Source of the DNA: Saccoglossus kowalevskii
Taxonomy: Eukaryota > Hemichordata > Enteropneusta > Harrimaniidae
DNA length: 32,267 bases
Reading direction: 5' to 3'
NCBI RefSeq assembly: GCF_000003605.2
Contig: NW_003141317.1
Span: forward strand, 299,156-331,422
In this document: positions 1 through 10,816 of the stretch, piece after piece
Layout: every line of letters begins with the position of its first letter
Numbering within the stretch: position 1 is the stretch's first letter
The notes under the pieces: generated by a model
Told to the model about the DNA's origin: nothing
The model's input: only the letters and a program-made list of their open reading frames with translations
Database searches by the model: none
Program-made: the position numbers and the translations under genes

Positions 1-183
1 TAGTGTTTGCATTTATGAAGTATATTGTTATGAAGGTCAACACACCCTGCAATTTAGGTAAATATTTACCATTTCGTTATTTCATTATTTCGCTTTCCAG
101 CATTTCCGGGAAACGCTTCATTCTAAAAAATGCTATCGCAAAACGGTTGGAAATAATAAATGTAACAGCAGAATACATCCTAG

Positions 184-215
184 CACAGTCACTCTACTAG
201 GAGAGAGTAACTGTG
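184..215. repeat. Hairpin palindrome, CACAGTCACTC family, copy 1
   Basis: The left arm CACAGTCACTC pairs with the right arm GAGTAACTGTG around a CTAG-containing loop. Related palindromes lie at 475-504 and 9825-9854. Confidence 0.7.
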
Positions 216-474
216 GTCCTAGTACTAAACTAAGTGACTTCTAAAGACTGAATGGTGTTTGCGAACTTCGTATTAGTTATAAACCGACGTCAGCTTCACG
301 TTTATGTCACCATGGAAACAGCCAAAAAACATGTTGCTTGTTTTTGACCGGCTTGTTTACCATCTCGTTATTTTATTATTTCGCTTTCCAGCATTTACAG
401 GAAACGCTTCATTCTAGAAAATGCTATCGCAAAACGGTTGGAAATAATAAATGTAACAGCAGAATACGTCCTAG

Positions 475-504
475 CACAGTCACTCGACTAGGAGAGTGAT
501 TGTG
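475..504. repeat. Hairpin palindrome, CACAGTCACTC family, copy 2
   Basis: CACAGTCACTC ... GAGTGATTGTG around CTAG. This copy lies in the second unit of the 291-bp duplication. Confidence 0.7.
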
Positions 505-790
505 GTCCTTGTAATAAACTAAGTGACTTCCAAAAACTGAATGGTGTTTGCGAACTTCGTATTAGTTATAAACCGACGTTAGCTTTGCGTTTATGTCACA
601 CCATGGAAACAGCCAAAAACATGGTGCTTGGTTTTGAGCGGAGCGGATCGCCAACCAGCCTACCGGCTTGTTTCATAAACTTCCATATTATGGAACAGTG
701 TACCTACAACGCAGGATCTCCAATTTGTGAGTGCTGTGCACATATATACAAAACAGTAGCATTTACAGAAAAGAAGAGTAAATTACATAC

Positions 791-952
791 CTTTGTATCT
801 ACATCGCCAATATCCACGCCGCCTTCATGGTAGAACAGAATGGTGTCCGAATTACGTGACGAATAAATACACACATACATTTCATCCTCTGGTTTGTGAG
901 CTACGAACGGCTCAATGATAAACGTCTTCAATAAACCAGACGCTGCTCCAAT
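791..952 (-). CDS. ACLY: ACLY exon 4
   Basis: 162 bases, 54 residues, phase 0 at both ends. The acceptor is TTTATTAG at 953 and the donor AAG|GTATGT at 791/790. The exon carries [20 protein letters not shown] and the [10 protein letters not shown] motif of the ATP-grasp domain. The next exon is not seen before position 1, so ACLY intron 4 runs off the left edge. Confidence 0.95.
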
Positions 953-3900
953 CTAATAAAATCGAGATATGGGAATGGATAACTTGAAACACATTGTTTA
1001 TTTCAACAATGAGGGAAGGAATATACCTATTATTCTAACAACATCAAATCAAGTTAAAAAATAAATCTAGTTTATACTACTCATTCAGTTTCATAAAAAG
1101 TGTCAGACAAAATGTATTAAACTGTAAATTTGAAAAGAACTAGTTAAAGCACAAAGCCATTTTTTTTCACTTCACCGGAATTTTTGTAATCAAATTCATT
1201 TTTATTTTGGCCAATACCTCACAGACTGTATCAGCCAATTAGAGCCAATTGTAGTATTGTTAACAACAATCTTTGCTGTGATATCTTAGTGTAATATTAC
1301 ATGCAGCTATTCTGAATATACAAGTCTCCTTTTTTTTATGATCAGTTTGCCTTTGAAAAATGTAGCATTATATGGTTGCATCGTTTACGTACCTGAATTT
1401 CGCTTCCAAGTCTGGTAGACACCCATTCCTTCACACCATTCAGATCAGTGTTGACTTCAATCAAACCTAGCTTACCTCGCCTTTTAATCAACTGATCAGG
1501 TTTAACTACCAATTTCTGAAGAAAAAAAATACAGAATGCGAGAAATCAGCAAGAGACAGTCAACATGAAGAACAGTATCTCATGATTCCATGAGGCATCA
1601 ACTCCCAGGTATTCTCACCCTAATTCCCCTACATCAAAGGCAGTTCATTTGTGTAGTTCTTTTAAGGCAATTTTAGATCATAGCTCCTTAGTTAAGATAG
1701 AATTTTATTGCTTTACTTCAACTAGTTAGAGTGGTAGACTTATGAAAACGGTCAAGAGGTCAAAGTTCACCCCCCCCCAAAAAAAAACGTCCTAATTATA
1801 CACAGATGAATTATTGCCAAAAAAAGACTTATAAAAAATAAAAACACTTTATTATACTATCACAAGCACAAACCTAATCCATTGAATTTTGTATTAATAT
1901 TTATAAATTTCACAAATTTAACCTGAGTGGAATAAAACGATCACTTGGTGTGGTCACAGTTGGTGGTTACAATGAGTGTAAAGTAATAATATTATGATTG
2001 ATTCAACACCAAGTATTGTGTGATGTAAACATTAGTACAAATGTTTACATTTTTATTTTAAAACCGTCATCATGTGTCAGCCATGCACAGGGCTGGGCAT
2101 ATTTTGTCTGAAGTTAGATATACATTTACAGGTTTGGTTTCGAAGGAAAGGAAAAACTGTACGTGCCCTCCTCTTTCCCCTCACATTAGTCACATCGTGT
2201 AACACAACTATAGTGCATGTTCCTATCTATGGTGCATATCTAAACTGTGCAAGGGTATAGTGCATTAACTTAATCTACATGTATGTTGTATTTTACCACT
2301 AGGCTACCATGGTAACCATTGCACTTTGCAAGGTCTACAAGAAGTACAGAATTTATAGCATTGATGGCCAATGAATCTGATCAAGATCAAAGTCAGATAA
2401 GAGATGTTACTTGACCGGTTGATTGAAATGTCATCAGAAAAAATACTTCTTAACATCTCAGAATAGAGTGATGATGGAGAGTTTTTTACGAATAGCATTT
2501 AATTAAATAGGAACTAATTAATGAACTCAATAATGTAATGTATTCAATAATATACAGTATGGTCAGATCTGATGAGTCCATAGTTTGTGATATTGTAAAA
2601 TGTTTAATTTTCAATGCTAAAAATCTTCTCAATTTCAGCATTTTATGGTATTTTTGAAAACAAAGTTTTGCGAAAGTAGCTGTTATGTAATGTCGTAATT
2701 TTCATTGCTACAAATTTTCATGATTTTTACTGACTTGCGAAATTAGTGAAAATTCGTCTGTTCCGAAATTAAAGCAGTTATATTGTACATTTGCATTGCT
2801 ATGAGGTAAACTGACTATCCACATCTCAGAGACTTAGCAATTAAATTCACGTCTACCATCACAGCAATAAAGAAGGGTTACCAGGACAGTTTTCCCTTGA
2901 AAGTCAAATTAGCTAATTATATATGTACATCTCATTATGTAAATTTTGAAGACACACTCTGATCTATCTTCAGATTCATTTTATCTCAGAGTTCTGGATG
3001 TTAAACGCCCGTAATTCCATTAGCTAAGTGTCTTCCGGGAATTGCCACAGAACTACACAAATGTATCAATGTTTTCTTTAATTTAACATCACATTACCGG
3101 TAACCTAAAACTAACACTCACAATAAAATGAAAATATTTTTTATATAATATGCAAGTTTTTAAAATTATTTTTAATCATAAACAATTTTTTTAATTTTAA
3201 AATTATACGTACTAATTTCTTAGAAGTAGATAATGTTTTATGTGTATTTGGTTGCTTGAGAAATAATAGATACAATATTAAAATTGTACGAATTGTTAAT
3301 ACAATAGCGTGTAACGACACTGGTATCATTTTGTGAGCAGGAATTTTGAGAATTCAACAAAATGCCATAGAAATAAACTGGAATTGTGAAGGAAATATTT
3401 AATTATTTTGAAGGGGGATCTTAGCAATTGCTCTAGGGTCTCAAGAAATTTTGATCCCTGGGAAGTGAAACATTTTGATGTACTCTCAATGAAATATTGT
3501 CATCAAAAATAAATCACATACATGTGTAACCCACATCTGCAGACATTTAAAATTACATCAAAAATGCCCAAATTTTGTATTTTCTATATATATTTTTTTT
3601 GTTAGCTACATAATTAGCATACTAATTAATTACTTCAAGGAAAACATGACACAAGCATGTGATTTCAAATTCTGATACTAGGTCTAAAAAAAATAAAATA
3701 AATTTAAAGTTCAAAATGCATCAGAAATTTCAAATAACATCAATGACAACATATATTTGGTGATAAAAAGTCACTATAATTGTTTTATTTTATGACTGTA
3801 TTTATGCAAAATATATTTGAATTTGAAAAATGTAATGGCTGTAATGCAATCTACGTCAGTATAAATTAGTTTGTGTATTGGAATCCTCGTTAGAATCAAT

Positions 3901-6223
3901 TATCCTTCCTGACACTCAAACAAACTGATTGCTTCCTGCTTTTTATCCAACAATTCAATTAACAAAAGCCACTCTTGACGAACCACTTAGTGTCAATATC
4001 CTCCCAGCATGCATTTTTATTCACAGTAACACATCAATCAATATTATATAACTGTATTCAATAATCTACGCACTGTTGAACAAGTAAGTGTATTCTATAC
4101 CCCCCCCCCCCCCCCAGTCTGTGATATCTCTTAAGTTTTGTCATGACTGCGGAGTTTGAGTACATAAACGTTATTATGCTGTCAATGGAATGGGTACGTC
4201 AATGATACATCAAATGAAGTTGATATCCCTGTCACTAGATGAACTTAATTTAATTTTTGTAGCACAGTAAATCAAAAAGAAAATCGTACATTTTAAATTA
4301 AATAGTGGAAATAAAATAGAAAATTTTTTAATACAATTTGTACATGAAATATTACTAAATTTTAAGATAATTTGCATAAAATAAAGATACACACAAAGGA
4401 TAATAAAATAAATTGTTTTTTTTGAATGATATATTCTGGGAAACAAATCAGTGTATGCGATAAGAAGGCTTCCTCAAGGTGGCCCCAATGAGCTGAATTG
4501 GTTTTATCTACTGTACATAATTAAATGAAACTGTTAGTTTAGTATAGCTGGTACTGATTAAACGGTTATGCTACACGACATGAATTATTGGCTGTCATTT
4601 GCAATCACACTCACAGTTGTTCATTTTCTCAGAATCTAGTCTTCGATATTGGTCCCATTTAATGCTTGTAAAGTACTTTTGTTTGTTTACCTAATATTTG
4701 AACACGCAACAATAACGGAAAAGCGCTTCTTAAAATATATGATAGAGAATTTATATATATTCAATATTAAGGTGAATTTTTCATAAAATCAATAAGAATC
4801 TAATACATTTCTAGAATTAATTATCCATATTGGATATAACTCATTCCCTCCCCAATAACCTCTCCCCTTCTAAATAAATTGATCCATCAGTAATACAGAT
4901 ATTATTGATAACCTATAATATTGTCGATAACCTCAGCTCCGAACTGTAAATTTCATGAATTTTGCACACAAATATAAATTTTTAATTTTGGAGCAGTGAA
5001 AAAGGTTATTAAATTTTTAATTATTATCCAAAAACTGGCATTGTAAAAGCAATAACAGCCAGCCATTTTTTATTGCTTTTATTTTGACATGACTTGGTCA
5101 TCAGATGCTGTACCACTTACAAATTTTATGTAAAATTAATTTTTATCACCGAAATTTGCACATTTTTTTCTTAATTGTACTGGTAGATCAAGTAGTCATT
5201 AATTAAAATTTTGATCAATAATTTGTTTAAATTATGGAAAAAAATTTGCAGGGTTTATTTTGTGAAAGGTGACAGAAATTGAATTCAGGGTCAAAGGTAA
5301 GCCACTTAATTCTTGCATCTAGGAATGTTCATGATTTAATAATTTTACGGCAGTTATGAAGACAAATATTGCGAAATTCGCTGACACTGCGCTTTTTAGA
5401 ACCCCACAGAAATGTTCACTGCTACAAAAGTTCATGATTCGTCACTGACATGTGAAATTCACAAAATTTTCTCTTGCGTGAAATTTAAAAGCAGTTTTAT
5501 GATAAAATCACAAATTTCAAGTTGTACGTCAAACAAAAAATACTCCATAATTAATCTATGTACAGCCTGCACATCCATATTAGCCAGTGAATTCTATGGT
5601 ATATTTGTAAAGTAATTCTATCAGTAACCATAATATTTGCCACAATTGACACGACACAATAATTTTGGGTATTATCATGGAATCAGCTGTTTCCTAACGC
5701 TATGAACTATTCACTGACACCACTGTAGTGGTAACATCTGTCAAACGTGATATCCGGAATAATAAAGGATCATCACAGGAAACATTATAATGTACTGTTT
5801 TTGTTGTCTTTTTTTTATTATATACAAATTTATCATAAATTGCAACAATATATAAAATTAACCTGAAACAAAGTAATACAGTAACAAATAAAGTATAGTA
5901 AATTTATCCAGCTTTCAAATAGAAATTCAGATAATTTTGATTTCATACAGTCTTGTACACAAATATGAGGTTCGGCATTCAGTCAGCATGCACATACACA
6001 ACTGTATCACTTCAAAAGCGGCTAATTATACACACAACGTTCTTATAAATACGGCAGCTAAAAAGATTACCTCCGTTAATAACCATGGATGTTCTTGAGT
6101 TAACTGATTCCAGTCAGTGTCCTCTGTCAATACAGCAAATTTAGTAGTAGCGGCATCTTCATATCCTAAATACTTATTTAGCAATCCCTTACCAGTGGCT
6201 TCCCGTATTGCCTTAGCAGACAT
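791..6223 (-). CDS. ACLY: ATP-citrate lyase, 5' part of gene (residues 1-146), continues off the left edge
   Basis: ATP-citrate lyase is the cytosolic homotetramer that turns citrate, CoA and ATP into acetyl-CoA and oxaloacetate for lipid synthesis and histone acetylation. Three coding exons, read right to left as 6223-6071, 1515-1393 and 952-791, are all in phase 0 and encode 51, 41 and 54 residues. They align without gaps or breaks to the animal N-terminus: MSAKAI start, TDWxxLxxxHPWLL, then [15 protein letters not shown], then a FxIEPFV...[10 protein letters not shown] segment. This is the ATP-grasp (succinyl-CoA synthetase beta-like) part; the CoA-binding, catalytic-His and citrate-synthase-like parts would lie beyond position 1. 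The start is the only Met before the family N-terminus and follows a splice acceptor. Family identity is very secure; the gene is partial only because of the window edge. Confidence 0.96.
1393..1515 (-). CDS. ACLY: ACLY exon 3
   Basis: 123 bases, 41 residues, phase 0 at both ends. The acceptor is TTCTTCAG at 1516 after a T-rich tract, and the donor is CAG|GTACGT at 1393/1392. It contains [15 protein letters not shown], the conserved basic stretch of the N-terminal nucleotide-binding region, followed by a variable linker ending SEIQ. It is too short to stand out as an open reading frame and was found by translating between splice sites. Confidence 0.95.
1516..6070 (-). other. ACLY intron 2 (4.5 kb), AT-rich
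   Basis: No coding segment or RNA gene is recognised. It holds many A/T homopolymers, a C16 run (4100-4115) and two loosely similar AT-rich segments (about 2690-2755 and 5405-5470, sharing CTGCTACAAA/TTCATGATT words) that look like copies of an old dispersed repeat. Short open frames here have no recognisable protein character. Confidence 0.75.
4100..4115. repeat. Poly-C tract (16 C)
   Basis: An uninterrupted run of 16 C, one of several poly-C/poly-G runs in the window (also 25678-25688, 26138-26149, 26569-26585, 27150-27160). Runs of this kind are polymorphic and error-prone in assemblies. Confidence 0.95.
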
Positions 6224-6233
6224 TCTGAATTAT
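6071..6233 (-). CDS. ACLY: ACLY exon 2 (first coding exon; ATG at 6223)
   Basis: Coding part 6223-6071 gives 51 residues from MSAKAI to HPWLLTE. The donor is GAG|GTAATC at 6071/6070. Upstream, a pyrimidine-rich tract ends in TTCAG at 6234, leaving a 10-base untranslated segment before the ATG. A second possible acceptor AG ends at 6225. The ATG therefore sits just after an intron, so the 5' UTR must begin in an upstream exon. Confidence 0.95.
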
Positions 6234-8148
6234 CTGAATAAAAACAAACGTGAATCTGAAATTAACCTAAAATACTATCTTGGGAAAACTGACTGAAATG
6301 CAGTTATATTATCAGTGTTGTAGTGTTGTCCAATTAGGGAAGCATCCAACAGAAATTGATAAGTTAACTAAAGATTAATTATTCAGCTGTACAGTACCAG
6401 GCATTTATAAGATAAAGGTACATGTATATAAGTTTGATATTCCGTGTGACATTTGATGAGCCAACTAAACTTCACTGGCAATGGCATATAGCAGAGTGCT
6501 AAGACATTTTAGAACGGTTCCCACTGAATACCTTATCTAGCAAGTCCTTAAAGGTACCAACAGATTAGACAGGTTAATGACATAAACGCGTGACTTTAAT
6601 GGAACAAATACATACAGCAAGTATTTGGTTTCCATGACAACTCAACTTATCAGCTGTTGTTAAAACATCATATACTGTACTTATCTTCTTATAAACACCC
6701 CCGCACACCCGTACCCGCACACCCACACATCCTGGGATGCAACGTTCATAACATGCTTTTTTATTTAAAAAGCAAGTGTCATTAAGTAATCTGTAACATC
6801 AACAAATAATAGTTGTCGGTATGTGAGCTGAATTTAGATTACATATGCCCCAAATAGAAAAAAATGTTCATTTTTTTTTTTTAAATAATCCACGGATTGA
6901 ATAAATCCTGATTCACACAGCTGCTGTGTGAAAAATAACTGATGAATTTGATGAATTAATAAAATCAATTCTCTAGATTTCTATTTGGAAACATTTCGAC
7001 TGCTGCTATGTATATCAATCATCACTTTATTTCACAAATCCACGTTGTTAGGCAATTAGTCATTTTAATAGAATATATTTTATGATCGAAATGTGATATA
7101 TGATAAGACTGGAAAAAATAGTTTTGCAAATAAAAGTACAACTTCACAATGGAATTTAAAATGTAGATATGGTGTAACTTTTGCTAGGTCTTCAGAAAAA
7201 TGTTTTCAATTAAAGCATAATCAAATACAAGATTATATGTTTTACAACAAAGAATAAAAAAAACACTTTATAAGTAGTGGCCCCACTAGGTTATGAAAAA
7301 AAATATTTGTTTCGTTTTAACCATATATGTGTAACCTTACCTGTCTAAATCAAAAACTAGATGCACTATCTGAATTTGACAAGTACATCATGCATTTTGT
7401 TTACAATAAATCACACATGTCATTGACTGGTTATAAAATTAGATGTCAAACGGATTGGTTTGGCTAATTAGTTATGACATGTATGAAACAGATAGAAAAA
7501 GACAATTAACTAAAACCAGTAAGCAAATGTTTTGCCCCCCCCCCCCATATAATCGGCCTAAAAATTAAGTAAATATATTTCCTGAAGCCCAACCTAAAAA
7601 AAAACTTTATAAAAGTTTCAGCCACACTCACATGTATACCAAATATTATTAATAAAAAATCAAATATAACTTCCTGTAAAAAAAAAAGTTGTTAATAATT
7701 CCCAATATTATATAAATTTGAATTACACAGTTTTGCCAACTAGGTCTATAAATGAATAAACTAAGGTTGTACAATATAAATACATTTAAATATAAATAAA
7801 TATGTACATTTTACAATCAGTGAAATAAACAAACATAATTATCTGGGATTTATACAATAATCCAGGGCCCGAGCGAATGATTCAACGCAAACAATATTAT
7901 CACGCGACGTCTCGTCAGATATGCAACAGAAACCTTGAACTATACATGTCACCAGCGTAACTGTAATTATGAACGTGAATCCATTCATTTTGAAACATCG
8001 TATGACAAGATGTGTACAGGACTGACATTGACAGTTTATTTGCGTGTTTCTGCAGACGTGGCACTGACTTGGTAGGCATGTGCAAATACAACCAAACCTA
8101 TTGCATTCAAAAACATTTATATGTAGTCGCTTCAGGAGGCTAACTTAC
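6234..8148 (-). other. ACLY intron 1 (inferred)
   Basis: This lies between the predicted non-coding exon donor at 8149/8148 and the acceptor before the ATG exon. It is AT-rich with homopolymers, a C-rich patch with repeated ACACCC words near 6700-6730, and no gene seen. Its extent depends on the inferred exon 1. Confidence 0.6.
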
Positions 8149-8175
8149 CAGTATGAACCTTGGTGGACGAGCGTA
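8149..8175 (-). other. ACLY: Predicted ACLY non-coding exon 1
   Basis: On the minus strand a perfect donor, CTG|GTAAGT, occurs at 8149/8148. A TATA-like sequence lies about 25-30 bases further upstream, which would place transcription start near 8170-8175 and give a very short 5' UTR exon. The acceptor directly before the ATG exon requires an upstream exon, and this is the best donor I found. It is inference; cDNA could place exon 1 elsewhere. Confidence 0.5.
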
Positions 8176-8190
8176 GAATTGAGGCGATCG

Positions 8191-8200
8191 TTTAAATATA
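8191..8200 (-). promoter_or_regulatory. TATA-like box of the putative ACLY promoter
   Basis: Reads TATATTTAAA on the minus strand, correctly spaced from a predicted start near 8172. An E-box-like CAGGTG lies just upstream. The assignment rests on position relative to the donor at 8148. Confidence 0.4.
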
Positions 8201-8507
8201 CAGCACCTGCAGTACCTCAATCGACTGTATAGGTAGTCAATGAATGACCTGATATACATCAGACGATATCACGCCACCTAACTATCACGACCTGAACATG
8301 CTCAGACCACGCAACTTGTTCTGAACTCGCAATATGGCAGTAGCGACAGGTACAATCGTGTGCCATTTTACATACATAATCGATCAGAAGCTGAATATTT
8401 AATTACGAAATATGTCTCCGTGAAATATTGAGAGTGCTAAAATTACACAAACGCTGCCCTAATTCAACGAATCTAAACAACAAGTCAGTGTTATTTCTAA
8501 TCCACGC

Positions 8508-8524
8508 CTGTGGGGGCGCTGTAA
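8508..8524. promoter_or_regulatory. CTCF-like motif
   Basis: The plus strand reads CTGTGGGGGCGCTGTAA; the GGGGGCGCT core matches the centre of the bilaterian CTCF motif. It lies between two divergent promoters. This is a motif match only. Confidence 0.35.
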
Positions 8525-9824
8525 ATTATTATGATTACCTCAAGTGGTTCGATCTCATTCCACTGTATTGCGAAAAAGCCACACCCCGAGTGCATGTAAA
8601 GGGTGTGTTGTGGTTATCGTTCACAACGTAGTTTGGATCCGGACCATGAATTATTGTGGTCAATGACCGTATTGTTGCAGTGATTTTTGTAACTGTGCGT
8701 ATCATTTGGTTCACAATTCCCAGGAGTGTTAACTAAAATAACACCCAGATAATAAATAGATAGACAAACTTGCTCAGTGACCTAATCTTGTTGTGTAGCC
8801 AATTGATTTACAATCAGAGTATGTTACACTGACAGAGAAATAAACATTAACAAATTCGTCGGGATTATAATGAGTTTGAACGAAATCATGCAAGATATCT
8901 TAAAATTGTTAAACCTTTCCCCAAAACGACTGTTAATTGGATTATATCGCAAAACAGTGCAATATATGTATGTCATACATTTGTGTTCATTAACTTGGAG
9001 TCAAATCATAGATTACTACAAAAAAACACGAAAATTTGAAAGGAAGCAGTAAAAACAAAACAAAAAAATTCTGGAAAAAGTACGTCTCAACCTGCCATTT
9101 GCAATAAACCCACTCTCCCGAGTCCCCGAGTGGTCTCACCAAGCATGCCTCGTCTGTGAATGCCACTACGCTTTTTTTTTTACCTTCCCACAATCGGATC
9201 ATTTAATAATTGTTACTTTGCCATACTCGTAAGACCCCGCCCAACCATGATTGCAATCTCTTCCCAACTTTCTTAATAAGGTAACTAAAAGGATATGTAA
9301 TTAAATTAGTTAAGTCATTATAATATGTAACTCGGCGTATGTCCACCATGCCGTCAATCTACCCTGGAGGCCGAGACGCCAATCTGGAAAAACTTAAATC
9401 TGTCATGATACTGATTAATTAGACTTCAAGCCAGAAATAACAAAAACTCACTAAAAACGTCTATTGTTGGTGATAGGGGAATATCATTTGCCTGAGTTAA
9501 AAAATTGTTGTTATTCGCATTTTGCAATATTTTGTTTTGTTTTGTAATCTGCCATCCCTACCAGACGGTAACACTCGCGTGGGGTAGATGTCTATTGTCA
9601 TTCTGGTATCAATCCAAAAATTTCAACGAAAATAGGGAATATTTATGTTCCACCTAAACGTCATTGACCTAATTGTTTGAATTCTTACCAATAAATACAC
9701 CTTTAAAGTCAACTTCTTCTTCAAGTTCAGGGTTACTCTACAAACACAACGTATCCGGAACATAGAAACATTCATCGTCAAATAGCGACTGGACACCTAC
9801 TTAAAAAGTCATTCTTGGTGTATG

Positions 9825-9854
9825 CACAGTCAATCTACTAGTAGAGTGACTGTG
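9825..9854. repeat. Hairpin palindrome, CACAGTCACTC family, copy 3
   Basis: CACAGTCAATCTACTAGTAG continues into AGTGACTGTG, an almost perfect 30-base palindrome centred on CTAG. The same family occurs twice in ACLY intron 4. Confidence 0.75.
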
Positions 9855-10742
9855 GTGTATACGTATGCACGTCAAAAGAACGTTTGAAAGAATAAAATTG
9901 GTATAATCGTTTGGTTATATCCGAGAAACGGTTTCGGACACATCAAAATAATATGAATTTATTGCGAGGATACTGCAAAGTATGCACGAAGACAATGCAG
10001 CAAAGTATCGACCGACGCGCACCGGAGGTCGATACGACCGCGTACTGTCTGATAATATATTCGAATGCGATAATACTGTCACAATATACATGTACGTCAA
10101 AAACACAGTCATGTTTTGCGTAACGTTCATACTGACTTGGCTGAATGTTCGTTGTCTCGGTTACCACGTTGTTTCAGACTTTTAAATAACCCTGGTGTGT
10201 AGACTTTTTTTGTTTCAAATTAAACATTGGCAGCCGATACATGCTTAAAATATTTGTTTTGTTTTTTTGCTTTGTAAATCATTATTTCCATTCCCCGTTA
10301 GCAATCAGTCAATTTGATTTTTAAAATGATGTTTTCATTTCATATATTTTATTCTAACTACATTTTTTCATATGGTACAGACAATCACTTCTATTGTGCA
10401 TTTTGCCATTAAATCAATTAGAGACATATTTCCTAGCACATGTTTCTGTTTTGCGGTCAGACTGGGGAAGTGAGTTTTTTGGTTCCCCCCACATTTTTCC
10501 CTCAGTTTTCTCTTACCATTTTTTTTTTTTTTTTGTATTTAACTTTTAATAATAATAATAATTTGTTGTTTATATAGTGCGTGCGTTGATGATAAGTAGA
10601 ATCCCCGCTCAGCTGTTATCAAAGGCCACAATCTATAGAGGGACTGTCAGTGCCAAGGACTATAAAAAGACAATTACTAATTGAAGTTCCGCGACTTAAA
10701 AGTGCGCCCGCACACGGTAATAGTTTCTTTTGTTGTTCCATA

Positions 10743-10768
10743 ACTTCCGGTGTTTTGCCGCCATCTTG
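10743..10768 (+). promoter_or_regulatory. SUMO1 core promoter: ETS and YY1 motifs
   Basis: ACTTCCGG (10743-10750, ETS type) is followed by GCCGCCATCTTG (10757-10768, a perfect YY1-type site), 37 bases before the ATG. In animals this pair, with the YY1 site close to the start point, is typical of TATA-less housekeeping promoters. Transcription probably starts near 10760-10770, giving a 5' UTR of about 40 bases. Confidence 0.6.
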
Positions 10769-10804
10769 TTCTCTCTCAATCCAGTGTGCAACACAGAAAA
10801 CAAC

Positions 10805-10816
10805 ATGTCTGACCAG
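10805..10816 (+). CDS. SUMO1: SUMO1 exon 1 (12 coding bases, MSDQ)
   Basis: ATG with AAC in front (A at -3, a good Kozak position) followed by TCT GAC CAG and the donor CAG|GTGAAA. It encodes only Met-Ser-Asp-Gln, the same mini coding exon as in vertebrate SUMO1. Intron 1 is only 129 bases. Confidence 0.93.

Larger units (their letters stand above)
66..640. repeat. Tandem direct duplication, two copies of about 291 bp
   Basis: The segments from about 66 to 350 and from about 357 to 640 match nearly throughout. Shared words include AAATGCTATCGCAAAACGG, GAACTTCGTATTAGTTATAA and ATGGAAACAGCCAAAAA. Scattered substitutions and small indels show it is not a recent assembly duplicate. It is intronic, with no coding role visible. 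Confidence 0.85.
1..790 (-). other. ACLY intron 4 (partial), mostly a two-copy direct duplication
   Basis: No coding exon is seen. About 580 bases are a direct duplication with an offset of 291 bases: roughly 66-350 repeats as 357-640, starting near the CGCTTTCCAGCATTT word at 91 and 382. Each copy contains one CACAGTCACTC palindrome (184-215 and 475-504). Identity is high but clearly below 100 percent. Confidence 0.8.
8210..10720. other. Intergenic region between divergent ACLY and SUMO1
   Basis: No gene is recognised. The open frames near 8428-8631, 8870-9202 and 9911-10185 have no known motif. Notable content: a CTCF-like GGGGGCGCT core at 8512-8520, the 9825-9854 palindrome, a GTATCGACC/GGTCGATAC inverted repeat at 10005-10035, a T16 run at 10519-10534 and a short TAA repeat at 10548-10562. 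Confidence 0.7.

Noticed and set aside
9911-10185. Several overlapping open frames on both strands
   Set aside because: They are mutually overlapping, in intergenic DNA with an inverted repeat, and none shows a known motif or codon preference.
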